DNA of 56,656 nt from a virus, in the IMG/VR virus record IMGVR_UViG_3300031552_000005, positions 1 through 56,656 of that record; one strand, 5' to 3'. Position numbers and translations under genes: made by a program. Positions 7,652 through 17,066 of this stretch are shown here, piece after piece (the first letter of the stretch is position 1; each line of letters starts with the position of its first letter). The notes beneath the pieces were generated by a model. That model was not told the DNA's origin and did no database searches. It was given only the letters and a program-made list of their open reading frames with translations.

Positions 7652-9112
7652 TTATGGTTTTAATGTTACATCAATTCTGTCAGTAGAAAAAATTGCAATT
7701 TGCCTGTCTGATATTGTTACATTTGTTGCTGATGGAGTATACGGAGTAAATGGTAACGCGGTATCACTATCTAATAATATTTCAACTTCATCTATTCCAG
7801 GAATTTCATATACTGGTACTATTAATCTTTGTCTAATTACATCTACTCCTACTGTTATATTAGTTGTGAGTAGACTCCAAGCAATTATTGCTTCTTTAAT
7901 TAATTCATCACCATTTGCAGGATAATTTTCTTCCATATTAAAATTTCTTTGAACTTCTACATAAATATATACATCTTCAGGTCTCGAAAATTCAATAACT
8001 TGGTCATGTCCTAAACTATCTTGGATTGTAATTCCTGCTCCCCCATTTACATTACCAAAAGTTTCAATTCCTGCTGGCATTCTAGTCCATATCTCTTGTG
8101 CTACATCTGCATCAGTGCCACCAGAAACTACTACTTCAAAACTATGTTCTGGTCTACCCTCTCCATCAATTGCATCTGTTCTATTTGAAAAGACATTACA
8201 AGTTATTACACTAGCAACGTTATTAAGTATTGCTGATCTAATACTTTCATCTGTTGCATTACCCGAAATGATTGCTTGCTCTCTTCTAATTCTAAATTCT
8301 TCATCCGTTTCAACTTCACGTCCGGTAGTACCAGCTGATAAATTTTCTACACTATCCCAACCACTTACAGGAGTTACTATTTCAGTTAATGAATTTGCAG
8401 GAAGTATTTGAGTTCCGATAGTATCACAAGTAAAATTTCCACCTGAAGCTAATGTTACAATTTCCAAATCTCCTGTAACATCAAAATTAAAATCCAAATC
8501 AGCATCTAATAATGTTAATTGTTCGGAAGCTACTGAGGCAGTTCCTAACCAAGTACCTGCTGTTATAAGAGTTTCAATTTCATCTAATACATCTGTTATA
8601 GAATCTCCACCATTTGCAACATAATCATAATTAGTAGAATCTATTGTTACTCTATAAGTATTTCCAGGAGTTAATGTAGTGATTTCTATTACTCCTTTTC
8701 TTGCAGCAACTTTCGAGATTGTTATAGTTTCATTGAGTTCAAAATTAACAATAGCAGAAGATTTTTTAGCTTTTTTGCTCGCTAAAATTATAGTTCCTTC
8801 ATCTCCATATAATAGAACATTAGTAACTGCTGTATATGTGGCAGGAAGTCTAGTAATAGCATTTTCAATAGCAATATTATCTAAACTAACACCGGTTGCT
8901 TGATCTGGATTTCTACAATTATATGCTTCTTCCAATGCATCCCAAAGTTCAGAAAGCATTTTGGATTTTAATCCAATATCTTGTCCAAATGCTCCAGATT
9001 CATCAAGATCAATATCATTACCCCAAATTTGTTTATAAGAAGTTTCTAAATTAGTTTTTATTTCTACTAATGTTGGTTTTACAAAACCTGCATTGGTTAT
9101 ATATGTCCCCAT
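7652..9112 (-). CDS. Baseplate J-like protein
   Basis: 486 residues. YITNAGFVKPTLVEIKTNLE and DQATGVSLDNIAIENAITR are typical of the baseplate J family, and GTTGREVETDEEFRIRREQA is the central signature. It forms the baseplate wedge that connects hub to fibres. Residues about 125-215 hold an inserted beta domain (TYRVTIDSTNYDYVANGGDS) of a type often found in decorated virion proteins. It stands between the gpW/gp25-like and DUF2612 genes, the standard order. Confidence 0.9.
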   Translation of the reverse strand: MGTYITNAGFVKPTLVEIKTNLETSYKQIWGNDIDLDESGAFGQDIGLKSKMLSELWDALEEAYNCRNPDQATGVSLDNIAIENAITRLPATYTAVTNVLLYGDEGTIILASKKAKKSSAIVNFELNETITISKVAARKGVIEITTLTPGNTYRVTIDSTNYDYVANGGDSITDVLDEIETLITAGTWLGTASVASEQLTLLDADLDFNFDVTGDLEIVTLASGGNFTCDTIGTQILPANSLTEIVTPVSGWDSVENLSAGTTGREVETDEEFRIRREQAIISGNATDESIRSAILNNVASVITCNVFSNRTDAIDGEGRPEHSFEVVVSGGTDADVAQEIWTRMPAGIETFGNVNGGAGITIQDSLGHDQVIEFSRPEDVYIYVEVQRNFNMEENYPANGDELIKEAIIAWSLLTTNITVGVDVIRQRLIVPVYEIPGIDEVEILLDSDTALPFTPYTPSATNVTISDRQIAIFSTDRIDVTLKP

Positions 9113-9124
9113 AATATCTCCTTA

Positions 9125-9493
9125 TTATATTGAATAAGTTCCTTCTACTGTTTTTCCATCATTTGCTTTTACATTAAATTCTACAGAAAAAGTTCTTAAT
9201 GCAGAATCATAAACAGTTTCAAATTTTATAATTTCTATAATTTCATCTATCAATTTTATTTGCCTTAATAATATTGTATTTATTAAATTTAAATCTGGAT
9301 TTTTAGTAAATATTTTTTCAAAATATGGAATACCACCTTCAAAATTTAAAAACCATTCTCCATAAAAATAAGACAATAAGTTTTCTATTTTCTGACTTAC
9401 AAATTCAGTTAATGTACTTGTAAGTCTTAAATTTTTATCTGCTGTAAGAGTTAAATCTTTAGTTGTTTCATCTAAATATAAATTTTTACTCAT
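9125..9493 (-). CDS. Baseplate wedge protein, gpW/gp25-like
   Basis: 122 residues. NLYLDETTKDLTLTADKNLR followed by EFVSQKIENLLSYFYGEWFL and PYFEKIF matches the gp25/gpW wedge pattern (a helix followed by GEWxxxxxxGxPY). It is a small structural piece at the sheath-baseplate junction. It lies between the PAAR-like tip protein and gpJ, as in many Mu- or P2-like tails. Confidence 0.85.
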   Translation of the reverse strand: MSKNLYLDETTKDLTLTADKNLRLTSTLTEFVSQKIENLLSYFYGEWFLNFEGGIPYFEKIFTKNPDLNLINTILLRQIKLIDEIIEIIKFETVYDSALRTFSVEFNVKANDGKTVEGTYSI

Positions 9494-9862
9494 TTAATTG
9501 CCTTTTACCTTAGTTTGTCCCGCAGAGGTAATTTGTACAGATGCAGTAAAAGATGTGCTATCAAATGGAAATACACTATTCTGCATAGGTATTGAAATTC
9601 CTGTTGCTAAATCATTTTCTAATAATACTAATTCATTTTCTGCTTTTACTTTTGTTGCTGTATTTGTGAATGACCCTGATGCAGTACTTGATTGTTGATA
9701 TGTACCAGAACTACATCCTGTTAATTGCACATTAACTGTTCCCTTATATACATAACTTCCACCTGCTTTTACTTTTGTGCTAGGAGAAGATGTTATAATC
9801 GCAGTTCCGGGAGTTACTCCAGAAATTGTTAATGTGCAACCTTGTACAGCAATATATTGCAT
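9494..9862 (-). CDS. PAAR-like spike tip protein
   Basis: 122 residues. MQYIAVQGCTLTISG, then SPSTKVKAGGSYVYKGTVNV and KVKAENELVLLENDLATGI, resembles the PAAR-like proteins that sharpen the tip of contractile tail spikes. It overlaps the end of the spike gene by one base. The call rests on motif memory and gene order; no full HxH metal site is seen. Confidence 0.6.
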   Translation of the reverse strand: MQYIAVQGCTLTISGVTPGTAIITSSPSTKVKAGGSYVYKGTVNVQLTGCSSGTYQQSSTASGSFTNTATKVKAENELVLLENDLATGISIPMQNSVFPFDSTSFTASVQITSAGQTKVKGN

Positions 9863-10539
9863 TATTGACTAACCTCCAAATTACTATTAATTGTCACTAC
9901 GGTAGTAGACATATCTATTTCATTATTATTAGCATCTGTTATATTTATTCCAGTAGCTGTCATTTCTACTATATTTCCATTAGCATCTTCAATAGTAATT
10001 CCGTTTGTACCATCTAAACTTATTTTATTTCCTGATTTATCTTCTATATATATTTCATTTGTATCTTTTACTATATTAATTTTTGAATCTTGAAAAATTA
10101 ACCAAAAATCGTCATCATTATCTGGTGCATCGGGCAAATTTTTAAAACTCCAAAGTCCAGGAATACAAATACAATCAGATAAATCAAATTTATTCAAATC
10201 ATCTGCATCTTTTGCATTATTAGTATCATTTAATAAAAAGTTACCAATAGAACTTTCTGCAAATAATAATAAGCATCCATCATTTTTATTTAATGGAAAT
10301 AAAAAATTAAAATTTTTTGTGCTAGGAAATATTACAGGTACATTTTTAATTGGATCAATTTCTATAATTTGATTATGTACATTTCTTAATTTTATCATCG
10401 GCTTTACTTCTGCTTTTCGAGTATCATGTCCATCATAACTTACAAATTGTCCTGGAAGTATAGTATGAACACCATCCATTTTATTTGAAAAAAATAAATT
10501 TAAAACTTCTGATAAATCAAGTTTTTCGTCTATATTCAT
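9862..10539 (-). CDS. Gp138/gpV-like membrane-puncturing spike
   Basis: 225 residues. The N-terminal part (GVHTILPGQFVSYDGHDTRK) matches the Gp138 family of phage spikes: an OB-fold followed by a beta-helix. The C-terminal part repeats Gly/Asn-rich strands (IYIEDKSGNKISLDGTNGIT), typical of a trimeric beta-helical needle. It pierces the host envelope after sheath contraction. It sits between the hub gene and the PAAR-like tip gene. Confidence 0.85.
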   Translation of the reverse strand: MNIDEKLDLSEVLNLFFSNKMDGVHTILPGQFVSYDGHDTRKAEVKPMIKLRNVHNQIIEIDPIKNVPVIFPSTKNFNFLFPLNKNDGCLLLFAESSIGNFLLNDTNNAKDADDLNKFDLSDCICIPGLWSFKNLPDAPDNDDDFWLIFQDSKINIVKDTNEIYIEDKSGNKISLDGTNGITIEDANGNIVEMTATGINITDANNNEIDMSTTVVTINSNLEVSQ

Positions 10540-11411
10540 TCTATTACCTCTATTCTACAACCAAAATCAGAACCGCCAAAATTATCACCAATAAAATTAA
10601 CTTTTTCTACTATAAATAATCCATTAACATTTGAACTTTTTAATTTTATTAACGTATTAGGTTTAATTTTAGCATTCATTAAACTCACGGCAGCATATCT
10701 TTTTTTTACTTTATCATTATTACTACTATTTGTAGTATCCTCTTTACTATTATCTGTTATTTCTTCTACTTCTCCAATTAATCCATTTTGAGGAGTTAGA
10801 TTAACTATTCCAAAAGTAGAAGTTTGCACTCCTAATTTATAGATAACCATTTCATTACTGTCAAAATAAATTCCTACTCCATTCACTTTTAATATATTAC
10901 TTATATTTTTCATTACATCTTTTATTAAACCACTAAAAACTTTTGCATTATTCATATAAATATCAGAACAATTTTGTAATCCATTTACAGTAATCCCTAA
11001 TATTCCTATAATGTCATTAATTACCATACTAATCGGAATGCCTTCTTTATAAGCATTATTAATAGTTAATTTATATATATTTTTTTTATTTGTTCCATAA
11101 TCATTTGCTATTATTTCAGTTACCCATTCTGTTTTAGTTTTTTTACTATGCACATCAAAAATAACCCCATTAAAAATTATCCCCGTTTCTTCATCTTCAT
11201 AACCAGCTTTTAATATTATATTATTATCAACTTTTAATATTTTATCCCTAGTTTCTTTACTTGTATTATAAATTTTAAAATGTGCAGTATTACTTTCTAT
11301 TTTATAACTTCTATCAATATCAAATTCTACATTTAGATTTGATATTTCTAATCCGAGTCCATTATTTTTACCTACTATTAAATTTACTATTCTACCTGAT
11401 GCCATTCGCAA
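10536..11411 (-). CDS. Baseplate hub protein (gp27/gpD-like)
   Basis: 291 residues, or 289 from the second Met. NLNVEFDIDRSYKIESNTAH, FNGVIFDVHSKK and FSGLIKDVMKNISNIL fit the phage hub family that forms the ring holding the spike. It overlaps the upstream gene by 20 bases and the spike gene by four. Its place between the Dit-like and spike genes is standard. Confidence 0.75.
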   Translation of the reverse strand: MRMASGRIVNLIVGKNNGLGLEISNLNVEFDIDRSYKIESNTAHFKIYNTSKETRDKILKVDNNIILKAGYEDEETGIIFNGVIFDVHSKKTKTEWVTEIIANDYGTNKKNIYKLTINNAYKEGIPISMVINDIIGILGITVNGLQNCSDIYMNNAKVFSGLIKDVMKNISNILKVNGVGIYFDSNEMVIYKLGVQTSTFGIVNLTPQNGLIGEVEEITDNSKEDTTNSSNNDKVKKRYAAVSLMNAKIKPNTLIKLKSSNVNGLFIVEKVNFIGDNFGGSDFGCRIEVIE

Positions 11412-11754
11412 CCCACCATTCTAAAAGTTCAGCTTGTGTAATATAAAATAAGTCATAGTATACACCTAAATTATCATAATTTAATTCATTTATATTTATA
11501 TCATCACTAATTTTTAATATTATTAAATCTCCTAATACTTCTGGAAATAATGCTTTATGTCTCCATAATAACGGATAATTTTTTATTAATTTTATTCCAT
11601 TTAATTCATAATTTGCAGTTTTTAATCTTAACATCCAACTTTCAACACGTGTATTATATACTAATCTTATTTCTGTGTTTACATTTTCAAGGTCAATATT
11701 CATAGTAAAATCTGCGGATAAATCTTTGAAATTAGAAGGTATTTGTATTGCCAT
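11392..11754 (-). CDS. Tail hub-associated protein (DUF6983-like)
   Basis: 120 residues. NTEIRLVYNTRVESWMLRL followed by GIKLIKNYPLLWRHK is the pattern of small tail proteins found between Dit-like and hub genes in myoviruses. A conserved bend (PEVLGDLIILK) follows. It is probably a baseplate component; enzyme motifs are absent. The family name is given with moderate confidence. Confidence 0.6.
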   Translation of the reverse strand: MAIQIPSNFKDLSADFTMNIDLENVNTEIRLVYNTRVESWMLRLKTANYELNGIKLIKNYPLLWRHKALFPEVLGDLIILKISDDININELNYDNLGVYYDLFYITQAELLEWWVANGIR

Positions 11755-12329
11755 TAAAATTGACCTCCATAAGTAAATGATGATATATTTGCATTATTCC
11801 CTTGTTGTTTTCCTACATTTTTATTTGGTGAAGATTGTTTATTTTGTGTTGTTTTTGTATTTTGTAAATTAACAGTAGCTCCAATACTAACTTCAGACAA
11901 TTTTACCTTATTAAATTCTTGAAATGCAATATCACAAACCAAACTTTCTCCAGAGCTCGCATCTCTATTTATATTTATGCTTGTAATTGCAACACCTTCG
12001 TACACTTTTAATATTGTATATATATCAACAAGTTCTTTTTTTTTCCATAAATCTCTTAAAGTATCATAAGCAAGTTGTGCTTTATTTTCAAAGATTACGC
12101 CATCAAAAATATTAAAATTAGTAATAAATCCTGTAACCGTACCTGATTCTAATTCGTTTTGTATATGATCTGAAACATCAGCACCATCTTCTACATTATA
12201 TTTAGTTACTGAATTTTGCATAGAATGTCCTTCTGCTAATTCAAGATCAAAAGTTAATATCCCTACTCCAGTTTCATTATTATTAATTCCATAAGTTCTA
12301 TTTTTATAAAATAAAAAACTATTACCCAT
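11754..12329 (-). CDS. Dit-like tail protein
   Basis: 191 residues. DVSDHIQNELESGTVTGFIT and AYDTLRDLWKKKELVDIYTI match the N-terminal domain of Dit-like (distal tail) proteins of contractile phages. The last 40 residues are Asn/Gln-rich and disordered (QNTKTTQNKQSSPNK). It probably forms the ring between tail tube and hub. It overlaps the tape measure gene by one base. Confidence 0.75.
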   Translation of the reverse strand: MGNSFLFYKNRTYGINNNETGVGILTFDLELAEGHSMQNSVTKYNVEDGADVSDHIQNELESGTVTGFITNFNIFDGVIFENKAQLAYDTLRDLWKKKELVDIYTILKVYEGVAITSININRDASSGESLVCDIAFQEFNKVKLSEVSIGATVNLQNTKTTQNKQSSPNKNVGKQQGNNANISSFTYGGQF

Positions 12330-13918
12330 TATAAGCCCCCATTTTCAATTAGAACTTTTTTTAATTGAAGATTAAATAATGTTCCGGCTGCGTTTGCTAT
12401 TTGTCTATTACTATTTTGACTTCCTGGAGTTCCACCTTGTAGATTTATATTAGTGTCCATATTTATATTTTGTGTTTTTTGATTATTATTTATTTCATTT
12501 ATAGTTTTATCTACTCCTACAATTCTTTCTATTAGTTCAATTTTTGTTTTTGCAATTTTATTAGTTTTTTCTATCAACCAATTTAAACCATCAATTACAG
12601 AGTTTATAATTTTTGTAAAGAATTCACCTATTCCAGAAAAAATATCCATAAATCCTGTTTTAATTCCAAATAATTTTTCACTTATCCAACTAATCGCTTT
12701 ATCTAAAATATCATAAAATAATAACATTACTGCATCTATTAATTTATTTATAACTTCTAATATTTTATTTAATGCAGTAAAAAATGGATTTAAAACAGTA
12801 TTTAAAATAAAAAATAATGGTTTTAATATTGTTAAAATTAATTTTAATTGAATTATAAATGGGTACATATATTGTTTAATTAGAATTATCATTAAATTTA
12901 AAATTGTACCTATAATAGGTTCTAACGTGATAAATAATTCATTTAAAATATCTGATAAATCATTAAGAACTGGAGTTAACATATTAGCCAATGATTCCAC
13001 AAATGGTATAACTGTTGTTGCTAATATTTTGCCTACAAATCCCAAAGTATCTGATAATATTTTTACTATCGGAATTAATAAATTAAATAAAGGTTTTAAT
13101 AATCCTACTAATGCCGATAATATAGGCATTAAACTATCTACAATTCCTGTAGTTAATTCTACAAAAGGTTTTTGTAATAAAGGAATAATTTGTAACATTA
13201 ATTCTTTTAATTTTGGTAATGCTTTATTTGCAGCTTGTCCTAATGCTAATACAAAATTATCTGACATTGTACTCCAAACACCTTGAACTGTTTTACTAGC
13301 TTTTAACATATTTTGATAAAACATACCACCTTCTGAAGTAGCAACTTTTAGAGTTTCTGCAAACATATCAAAAGTAATAAGACCTTTTGACATTTCTTCT
13401 TGTAATTGCCCCATTGATTTTCCAGTTTTATCTGCCATAATTTGAAGCGGATTAAAACCTACATTTATTAATTGTCTCCAATCCTGTCCCTGTAATTTTC
13501 CAAGTCCTTTTATTTGTCCAAATACTAATGCTAATGTTTGTAATTTTTCAGAACTTCCTCCTGCAATATCTCCTAAATTTTGTAATATTGGCAATACTTC
13601 CTCTGAACCTACTCCAAAATTTAAAAGTGTTTTTGTACCTTTTGATAAATCCTCTAATCTGAAAGGAGTAGCTGCTGCAAAATCAATTAATTCTTTCACA
13701 AGTTTATTTGCTCTTTCTGCACTTCCTGTTAATACTTCAAATTGTGCATTCATCGCTTCCATATCAGCAGCAGTTTTTAATGCTAATGTTCCAATAGAAG
13801 CCACAGCAGCAAGTGCAATAGTTCCAACGGTTTTTAAACCTGCTTTGAGTTTATCAAATTTATTATTAGCATCTTTAATTTGTTTATCATTAACTTTAAA
13901 GCCAATTAAATTAATCAA
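12329..13918 (-). CDS. Tape measure protein
   Basis: 529 residues. TLALKTAADMEAMNAQFEVL and FAAATPFRLEDLSKGTKTLL are the classic tape measure N-terminal signature; AKTPxxL-type and QGQDWRQLINVGFNPLQIMA motifs follow. The middle (residues 240-420) is a long run of hydrophobic helices (IPLLQKPFVELTTGIVDSLM) that can span the membrane during DNA entry. At about 0.15 nm per residue it predicts a tail near 80 nm. The listed start is a TTG at 13,918; no ATG lies upstream in frame. It follows the frameshifted chaperone genes, as usual. Confidence 0.95.
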   Translation of the reverse strand: MINLIGFKVNDKQIKDANNKFDKLKAGLKTVGTIALAAVASIGTLALKTAADMEAMNAQFEVLTGSAERANKLVKELIDFAAATPFRLEDLSKGTKTLLNFGVGSEEVLPILQNLGDIAGGSSEKLQTLALVFGQIKGLGKLQGQDWRQLINVGFNPLQIMADKTGKSMGQLQEEMSKGLITFDMFAETLKVATSEGGMFYQNMLKASKTVQGVWSTMSDNFVLALGQAANKALPKLKELMLQIIPLLQKPFVELTTGIVDSLMPILSALVGLLKPLFNLLIPIVKILSDTLGFVGKILATTVIPFVESLANMLTPVLNDLSDILNELFITLEPIIGTILNLMIILIKQYMYPFIIQLKLILTILKPLFFILNTVLNPFFTALNKILEVINKLIDAVMLLFYDILDKAISWISEKLFGIKTGFMDIFSGIGEFFTKIINSVIDGLNWLIEKTNKIAKTKIELIERIVGVDKTINEINNNQKTQNINMDTNINLQGGTPGSQNSNRQIANAAGTLFNLQLKKVLIENGGL

Positions 13919-13934
13919 TTCTCTTATAACTATT

Positions 13935-14641
13935 TTATTTTCCTCCCACCTTTGCTAACATTCTTTCTCTTTCTGCTTCTTCCCTAAAATATTCATTTAT
14001 TGCTTTTTCATAATCTTCATTTTGATCTAATACTGCATTTAATTTCTGTAAATCACCAAAACTTAATTTATCTTCAAATATAAGAAAATTGGAATTGTGA
14101 TTAATAACTTTCCAAAATTCCCATTCATCTATTATTTCTTGATTTAATTCTCCTACTTTACCTATTCTTTTTCTGATTTCTGAGTTTTTTGACTCATTTT
14201 GGTAAAGATATCTATTAGATTCCCGCCTCCACCCATTAACTCGAAAAAAAAGAAATTATTAGCTTTCATCACTTCTATTAGTAGTTTATATACTACTAAT
14301 GTTTTCCCCCTAAAAACAAAGTCAAAGTCGTCATTTTTGTTTAAAATAAAATTAGTTAATTTTCCACTTAAATTTATTTCACATGAAACTAATTCAAACA
14401 TTTCTGAAATAAAAGACTCCAATGCTGATTCGTCAATATTCGATAACGTTTCCTGCACCCCTTTGATGATCTTACTAAAATCAATTTCACTATCTAAACT
14501 TTTTAATCCTTCTAGTATAGACAGCATTGGAGCTAAGTATGTAATTGTTCTTTTTTCTAATCTTAATGCTTTACGTGCTGGGAATTGATTTATAAAAAAC
14601 TTAATTCCATCAATTTCTTTTGTTATAGTTTTTAATTCCAC
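13935..14641 (-). CDS. Tail assembly chaperone, -1 frameshift product
   Basis: Reading the chaperone frame to the slippery site T TTT TTC (14,249-14,243) and then shifting one base back opens a second frame down to the stop at 13,937-13,935. The fusion is about 235 residues: 133 from the first frame and 102 from the second. The extension (GELNQEIIDEWEFWKVINHN, then LQKLNAVLDQNEDYEKAINE) is protein-like and has no start codon or ribosome site of its own. This is the same arrangement as lambda G/GT: the long form binds the tape measure, the short form is made in excess. Confidence 0.85.
14162..14641 (-). CDS. Tail assembly chaperone, short form
   Basis: 159 residues. IKFFINQFPARKALRLEKRT is the typical start of the phage tail assembly chaperone family (the xQFPAxxAL motif). 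Phe130-133 are encoded by the slippery run, so the last 26 residues are present only in the unshifted product. It lies between tail tube and tape measure genes, the universal place for this function. Confidence 0.9.
   Translation of the reverse strand: MELKTITKEIDGIKFFINQFPARKALRLEKRTITYLAPMLSILEGLKSLDSEIDFSKIIKGVQETLSNIDESALESFISEMFELVSCEINLSGKLTNFILNKNDDFDFVFRGKTLVVYKLLIEVMKANNFFFFELMGGGGNLIDIFTKMSQKTQKSEKE
14243..14249 (-). other. Programmed -1 ribosomal slippery site
   Basis: Heptamer T TTT TTC read as codons TTT TTC of Phe132-Phe133 in the chaperone gene. It is preceded by more T residues (eight T in a row on the - strand) and followed by the G-rich GTTAATGGGTGGAGGCGGG, unusual in this AT-rich genome, which may form the stimulating structure. 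Confidence 0.8.
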
Positions 14642-14695
14642 TATAATCCTCCTATGTTAAAATATATCTCCTAAAAAATATTAGAAGATTTTAAT

Positions 14696-15133
14696 TTATA
14701 AATTACCACCTACATTAATATCTGCTTGTGGACATCTAATTTTCCAAGTTCTTGTACCTAAAGAATTTCCATCATTCATATCTGCATAACCTACAATGTA
14801 TGCTTGCCCACTCCCTACTCTGGAAGTTCCATTAATATCTTTAAACAAAAATGCCCCTTTTCCGGCATTTGTTAATTTATCTATTGCATGTTTTACCGAA
14901 AATAAATTATTTGTAGATGAAGTTTGACTTATTATAATATTAACATCGCAACCTGTTATATTTTTATTACTTCTATTTTCCGAACCGTCTGCACCTTGTA
15001 CAAATTCAAAATTATCTGACATTCCAGAAACTTGAATAAATTCACCATCTGCAAAATCCATTACTATAATACCGTCTAATGTGATAGCACATCCTTTTGC
15101 ATCATAGGTTTTTAATATTCCATCACTAGCCAT
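14696..15133 (-). CDS. Tail tube protein (DUF3277-like)
   Basis: 145 residues. TYDAKGCAITLDGIIVMDFA and FIQVSGMSDNFEFVQGADGS fit the DUF3277 tail tube family, where GxDG and a conserved RxxNxxT (NRSNKNITG) are typical. It builds the inner tube through which DNA passes. It stands between the sheath and chaperone genes, exactly as in other DUF3383/DUF3277 myoviruses. Confidence 0.9.
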   Translation of the reverse strand: MASDGILKTYDAKGCAITLDGIIVMDFADGEFIQVSGMSDNFEFVQGADGSENRSNKNITGCDVNIIISQTSSTNNLFSVKHAIDKLTNAGKGAFLFKDINGTSRVGSGQAYIVGYADMNDGNSLGTRTWKIRCPQADINVGGNL

Positions 15134-15152
15134 AATTATTTCCTCCTTTTAT

Positions 15153-16496
15153 TTATACTGTTACTGTTCCAGCTATTTCTATTTTATGAATTGCACCTGC
15201 AAGAATTCCAGTAAATTCTATATCAGGTAAAATCCTATCAATTTTATCCTGATCTGAAATATCTGCTATTAACGGGACAGTTACTACATAACTTGCTAAT
15301 ACCCCTGCTCTTACTGCTTCATCTAATGCTTTTTTTAATAAACCTTCTACTATTCCTATACCTTCATTCGTATAAGGAATTTTATCTGTATTTATTAGTT
15401 CTGAATATATGGTTTCTTGTATAGTTGCTTCTAACCAATCTATACCTCTTATAATATCAATATATTCCCCTGAAACGACTTGACCTCTTTCAGTTATATT
15501 TACTCCTGCTGTTGTTGTATAAATATTACAATTTTTATTTAAAGCGTATGTTCTTTGCGCAGAAGTCATTCCAACTGCTGTAATTCCTGAAAGATTTTTA
15601 AACATCCAAGTTGCTGAACCTGGGTCTTTTGGTAACATTTTTCCCATCCATGCTTCCATTAAAAATTGATCTGCACTTACTAATCCAGAATGATAAGCAA
15701 TTGCCGTTCTATCATAATTTAATGCTTTTAGTTGATAAGCTAAATCAGAAGTCCCAGAAGTTGGTATAACTGCATCATTATCAGTATGAAAAAATATCTT
15801 CTTTTGTGTTTCTGCCCATGCAGCTATCTCTAAAATATCATCTTGTTCTGTATAACTTATAGTTGCAATAGGTTGACTAATACCTCCAGTTGTTACAACA
15901 CTTACAAAAGTTACATCTCCTGATTCTAATTCAATTGTCATTGTTAAGAATGGGGTTGCACCAATTGTTACTATTGTATCCGTTAATCCCACTTGTCCTT
16001 CTATTTCTGTTTTTAATAATCCCATTGTAGTCTCTTGATCGCCAGAAAATACTACTGCATCACAAGCCACTTCATTCACTGTTACTACTATACTATTACT
16101 TCCTACAAATGCTTCATTTAAAGTTATTGTTGCTTTTCCTGTTGGATTAATAGTAAATGCATACCAATCCTGAGTTGCTACTTGAATTGCTGTTAATGCT
16201 TCTGTCCAAGTTTCTGAAGTTTCTGTTTCTGGTTTTTTTCTACCTATTACAACTTTATCTGGTTTTGGATTTTGACTGAAAATTTTACCTGCTCTTAAAT
16301 ATTCCTTATCTGTACTCGACCAACCTTCTGCTAACATTTCCGCTAAACTTGCATATTCTACATACCTATCAAAAACAGGCGAAGTTTTATCAGTTGCAAA
16401 TTCTGAAATTATTGCAGGAGTTCCAAAACTTGCTCTTGCAATAGATTGTGTTTCTCTACTAATTGTTAATTGTATAATATCTGATAATGCTGACAT
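15153..16496 (-). CDS. Contractile tail sheath (DUF3383)
   Basis: 447 residues. The start SALSDIIQLTISRETQSIAR, then FGTPAIISEF and EYLRAGKIFSQNPKPDKVVI, is the DUF3383 sheath signature; the C-terminal PLIADISDQDKIDRILPDIE is also conserved. It proves a contractile tail. Residues about 110-205 are an inserted beta domain (SIVVTVNEVACDAVVF) that resembles a domain in the cement protein at 23,633-24,424. Confidence 0.95.
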   Translation of the reverse strand: MSALSDIIQLTISRETQSIARASFGTPAIISEFATDKTSPVFDRYVEYASLAEMLAEGWSSTDKEYLRAGKIFSQNPKPDKVVIGRKKPETETSETWTEALTAIQVATQDWYAFTINPTGKATITLNEAFVGSNSIVVTVNEVACDAVVFSGDQETTMGLLKTEIEGQVGLTDTIVTIGATPFLTMTIELESGDVTFVSVVTTGGISQPIATISYTEQDDILEIAAWAETQKKIFFHTDNDAVIPTSGTSDLAYQLKALNYDRTAIAYHSGLVSADQFLMEAWMGKMLPKDPGSATWMFKNLSGITAVGMTSAQRTYALNKNCNIYTTTAGVNITERGQVVSGEYIDIIRGIDWLEATIQETIYSELINTDKIPYTNEGIGIVEGLLKKALDEAVRAGVLASYVVTVPLIADISDQDKIDRILPDIEFTGILAGAIHKIEIAGTVTV

Positions 16497-16517
16497 AATT
16501 TATTCCTCCTATTATTT

Positions 16518-17066
16518 TTAATTATTATAAACTCCTTCAAATTCCACAGTTTCAATAAATCCTGGATCATAAGTACCTTCATCTGGAAATAGTATTATTA
16601 AATCCATTGTACTTCTTAATTCCCATATATTTTCTATTATTTGTGGAATTGGAGTTATGGTTTCCGTTCTTAATATACTAACTTTTGAACTTCTAAAATA
16701 ATCTTTTATATCTTGCATCCTTAAACTATTTTTTAAAGTTCTTAAATTATCCCCATTATCTGTAAAACCTACTTCTTCCAAACTAATAGTAGCTTGGTAA
16801 TGTTTTGCAAAATCTATATAACCATGAATTACTTCATCTTCTGTACCTTCATCATCTATTACTTTTCTTGCTTTACTTTCATTACCGCTTGCATATTCTT
16901 GTACTGTCATTGGTTGATGAATAACTATATATTCTTTTTTAGGTTTTGGGGCTGATTGTTCTCCTCTTATAATTGGAATAGTGGGAGTATCATCTATTCC
17001 CAAAGAAGGCTCTAATACATTACGAATCCATGTTAATAATATTGTATAAATTTGTGTAGTTGTCAT
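16518..17066 (-). CDS. Neck terminator protein (gp12-like)
   Basis: 182 residues. IYTILLTWIRNVLEPSLGID followed by PKPKKEYIVIHQPM and a C-terminal SILRTETITPIPQIIENIWE matches the phage neck terminator domain (LIC_12616 type). It caps the tail before joining the head. Its place directly upstream of the sheath gene on the same strand is standard. It overlaps the preceding gene by four bases. Confidence 0.8.
   Translation of the reverse strand: MTTTQIYTILLTWIRNVLEPSLGIDDTPTIPIIRGEQSAPKPKKEYIVIHQPMTVQEYASGNESKARKVIDDEGTEDEVIHGYIDFAKHYQATISLEEVGFTDNGDNLRTLKNSLRMQDIKDYFRSSKVSILRTETITPIPQIIENIWELRSTMDLIILFPDEGTYDPGFIETVEFEGVYNN

Noticed and set aside
8115-8411. Gene on the + strand inside the baseplate J gene
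   Set aside because: No ribosome site and fully overlaid on a well-supported gene; one of several shadow frames (also near 12,927, 21,791 and 54,900) that were left out.
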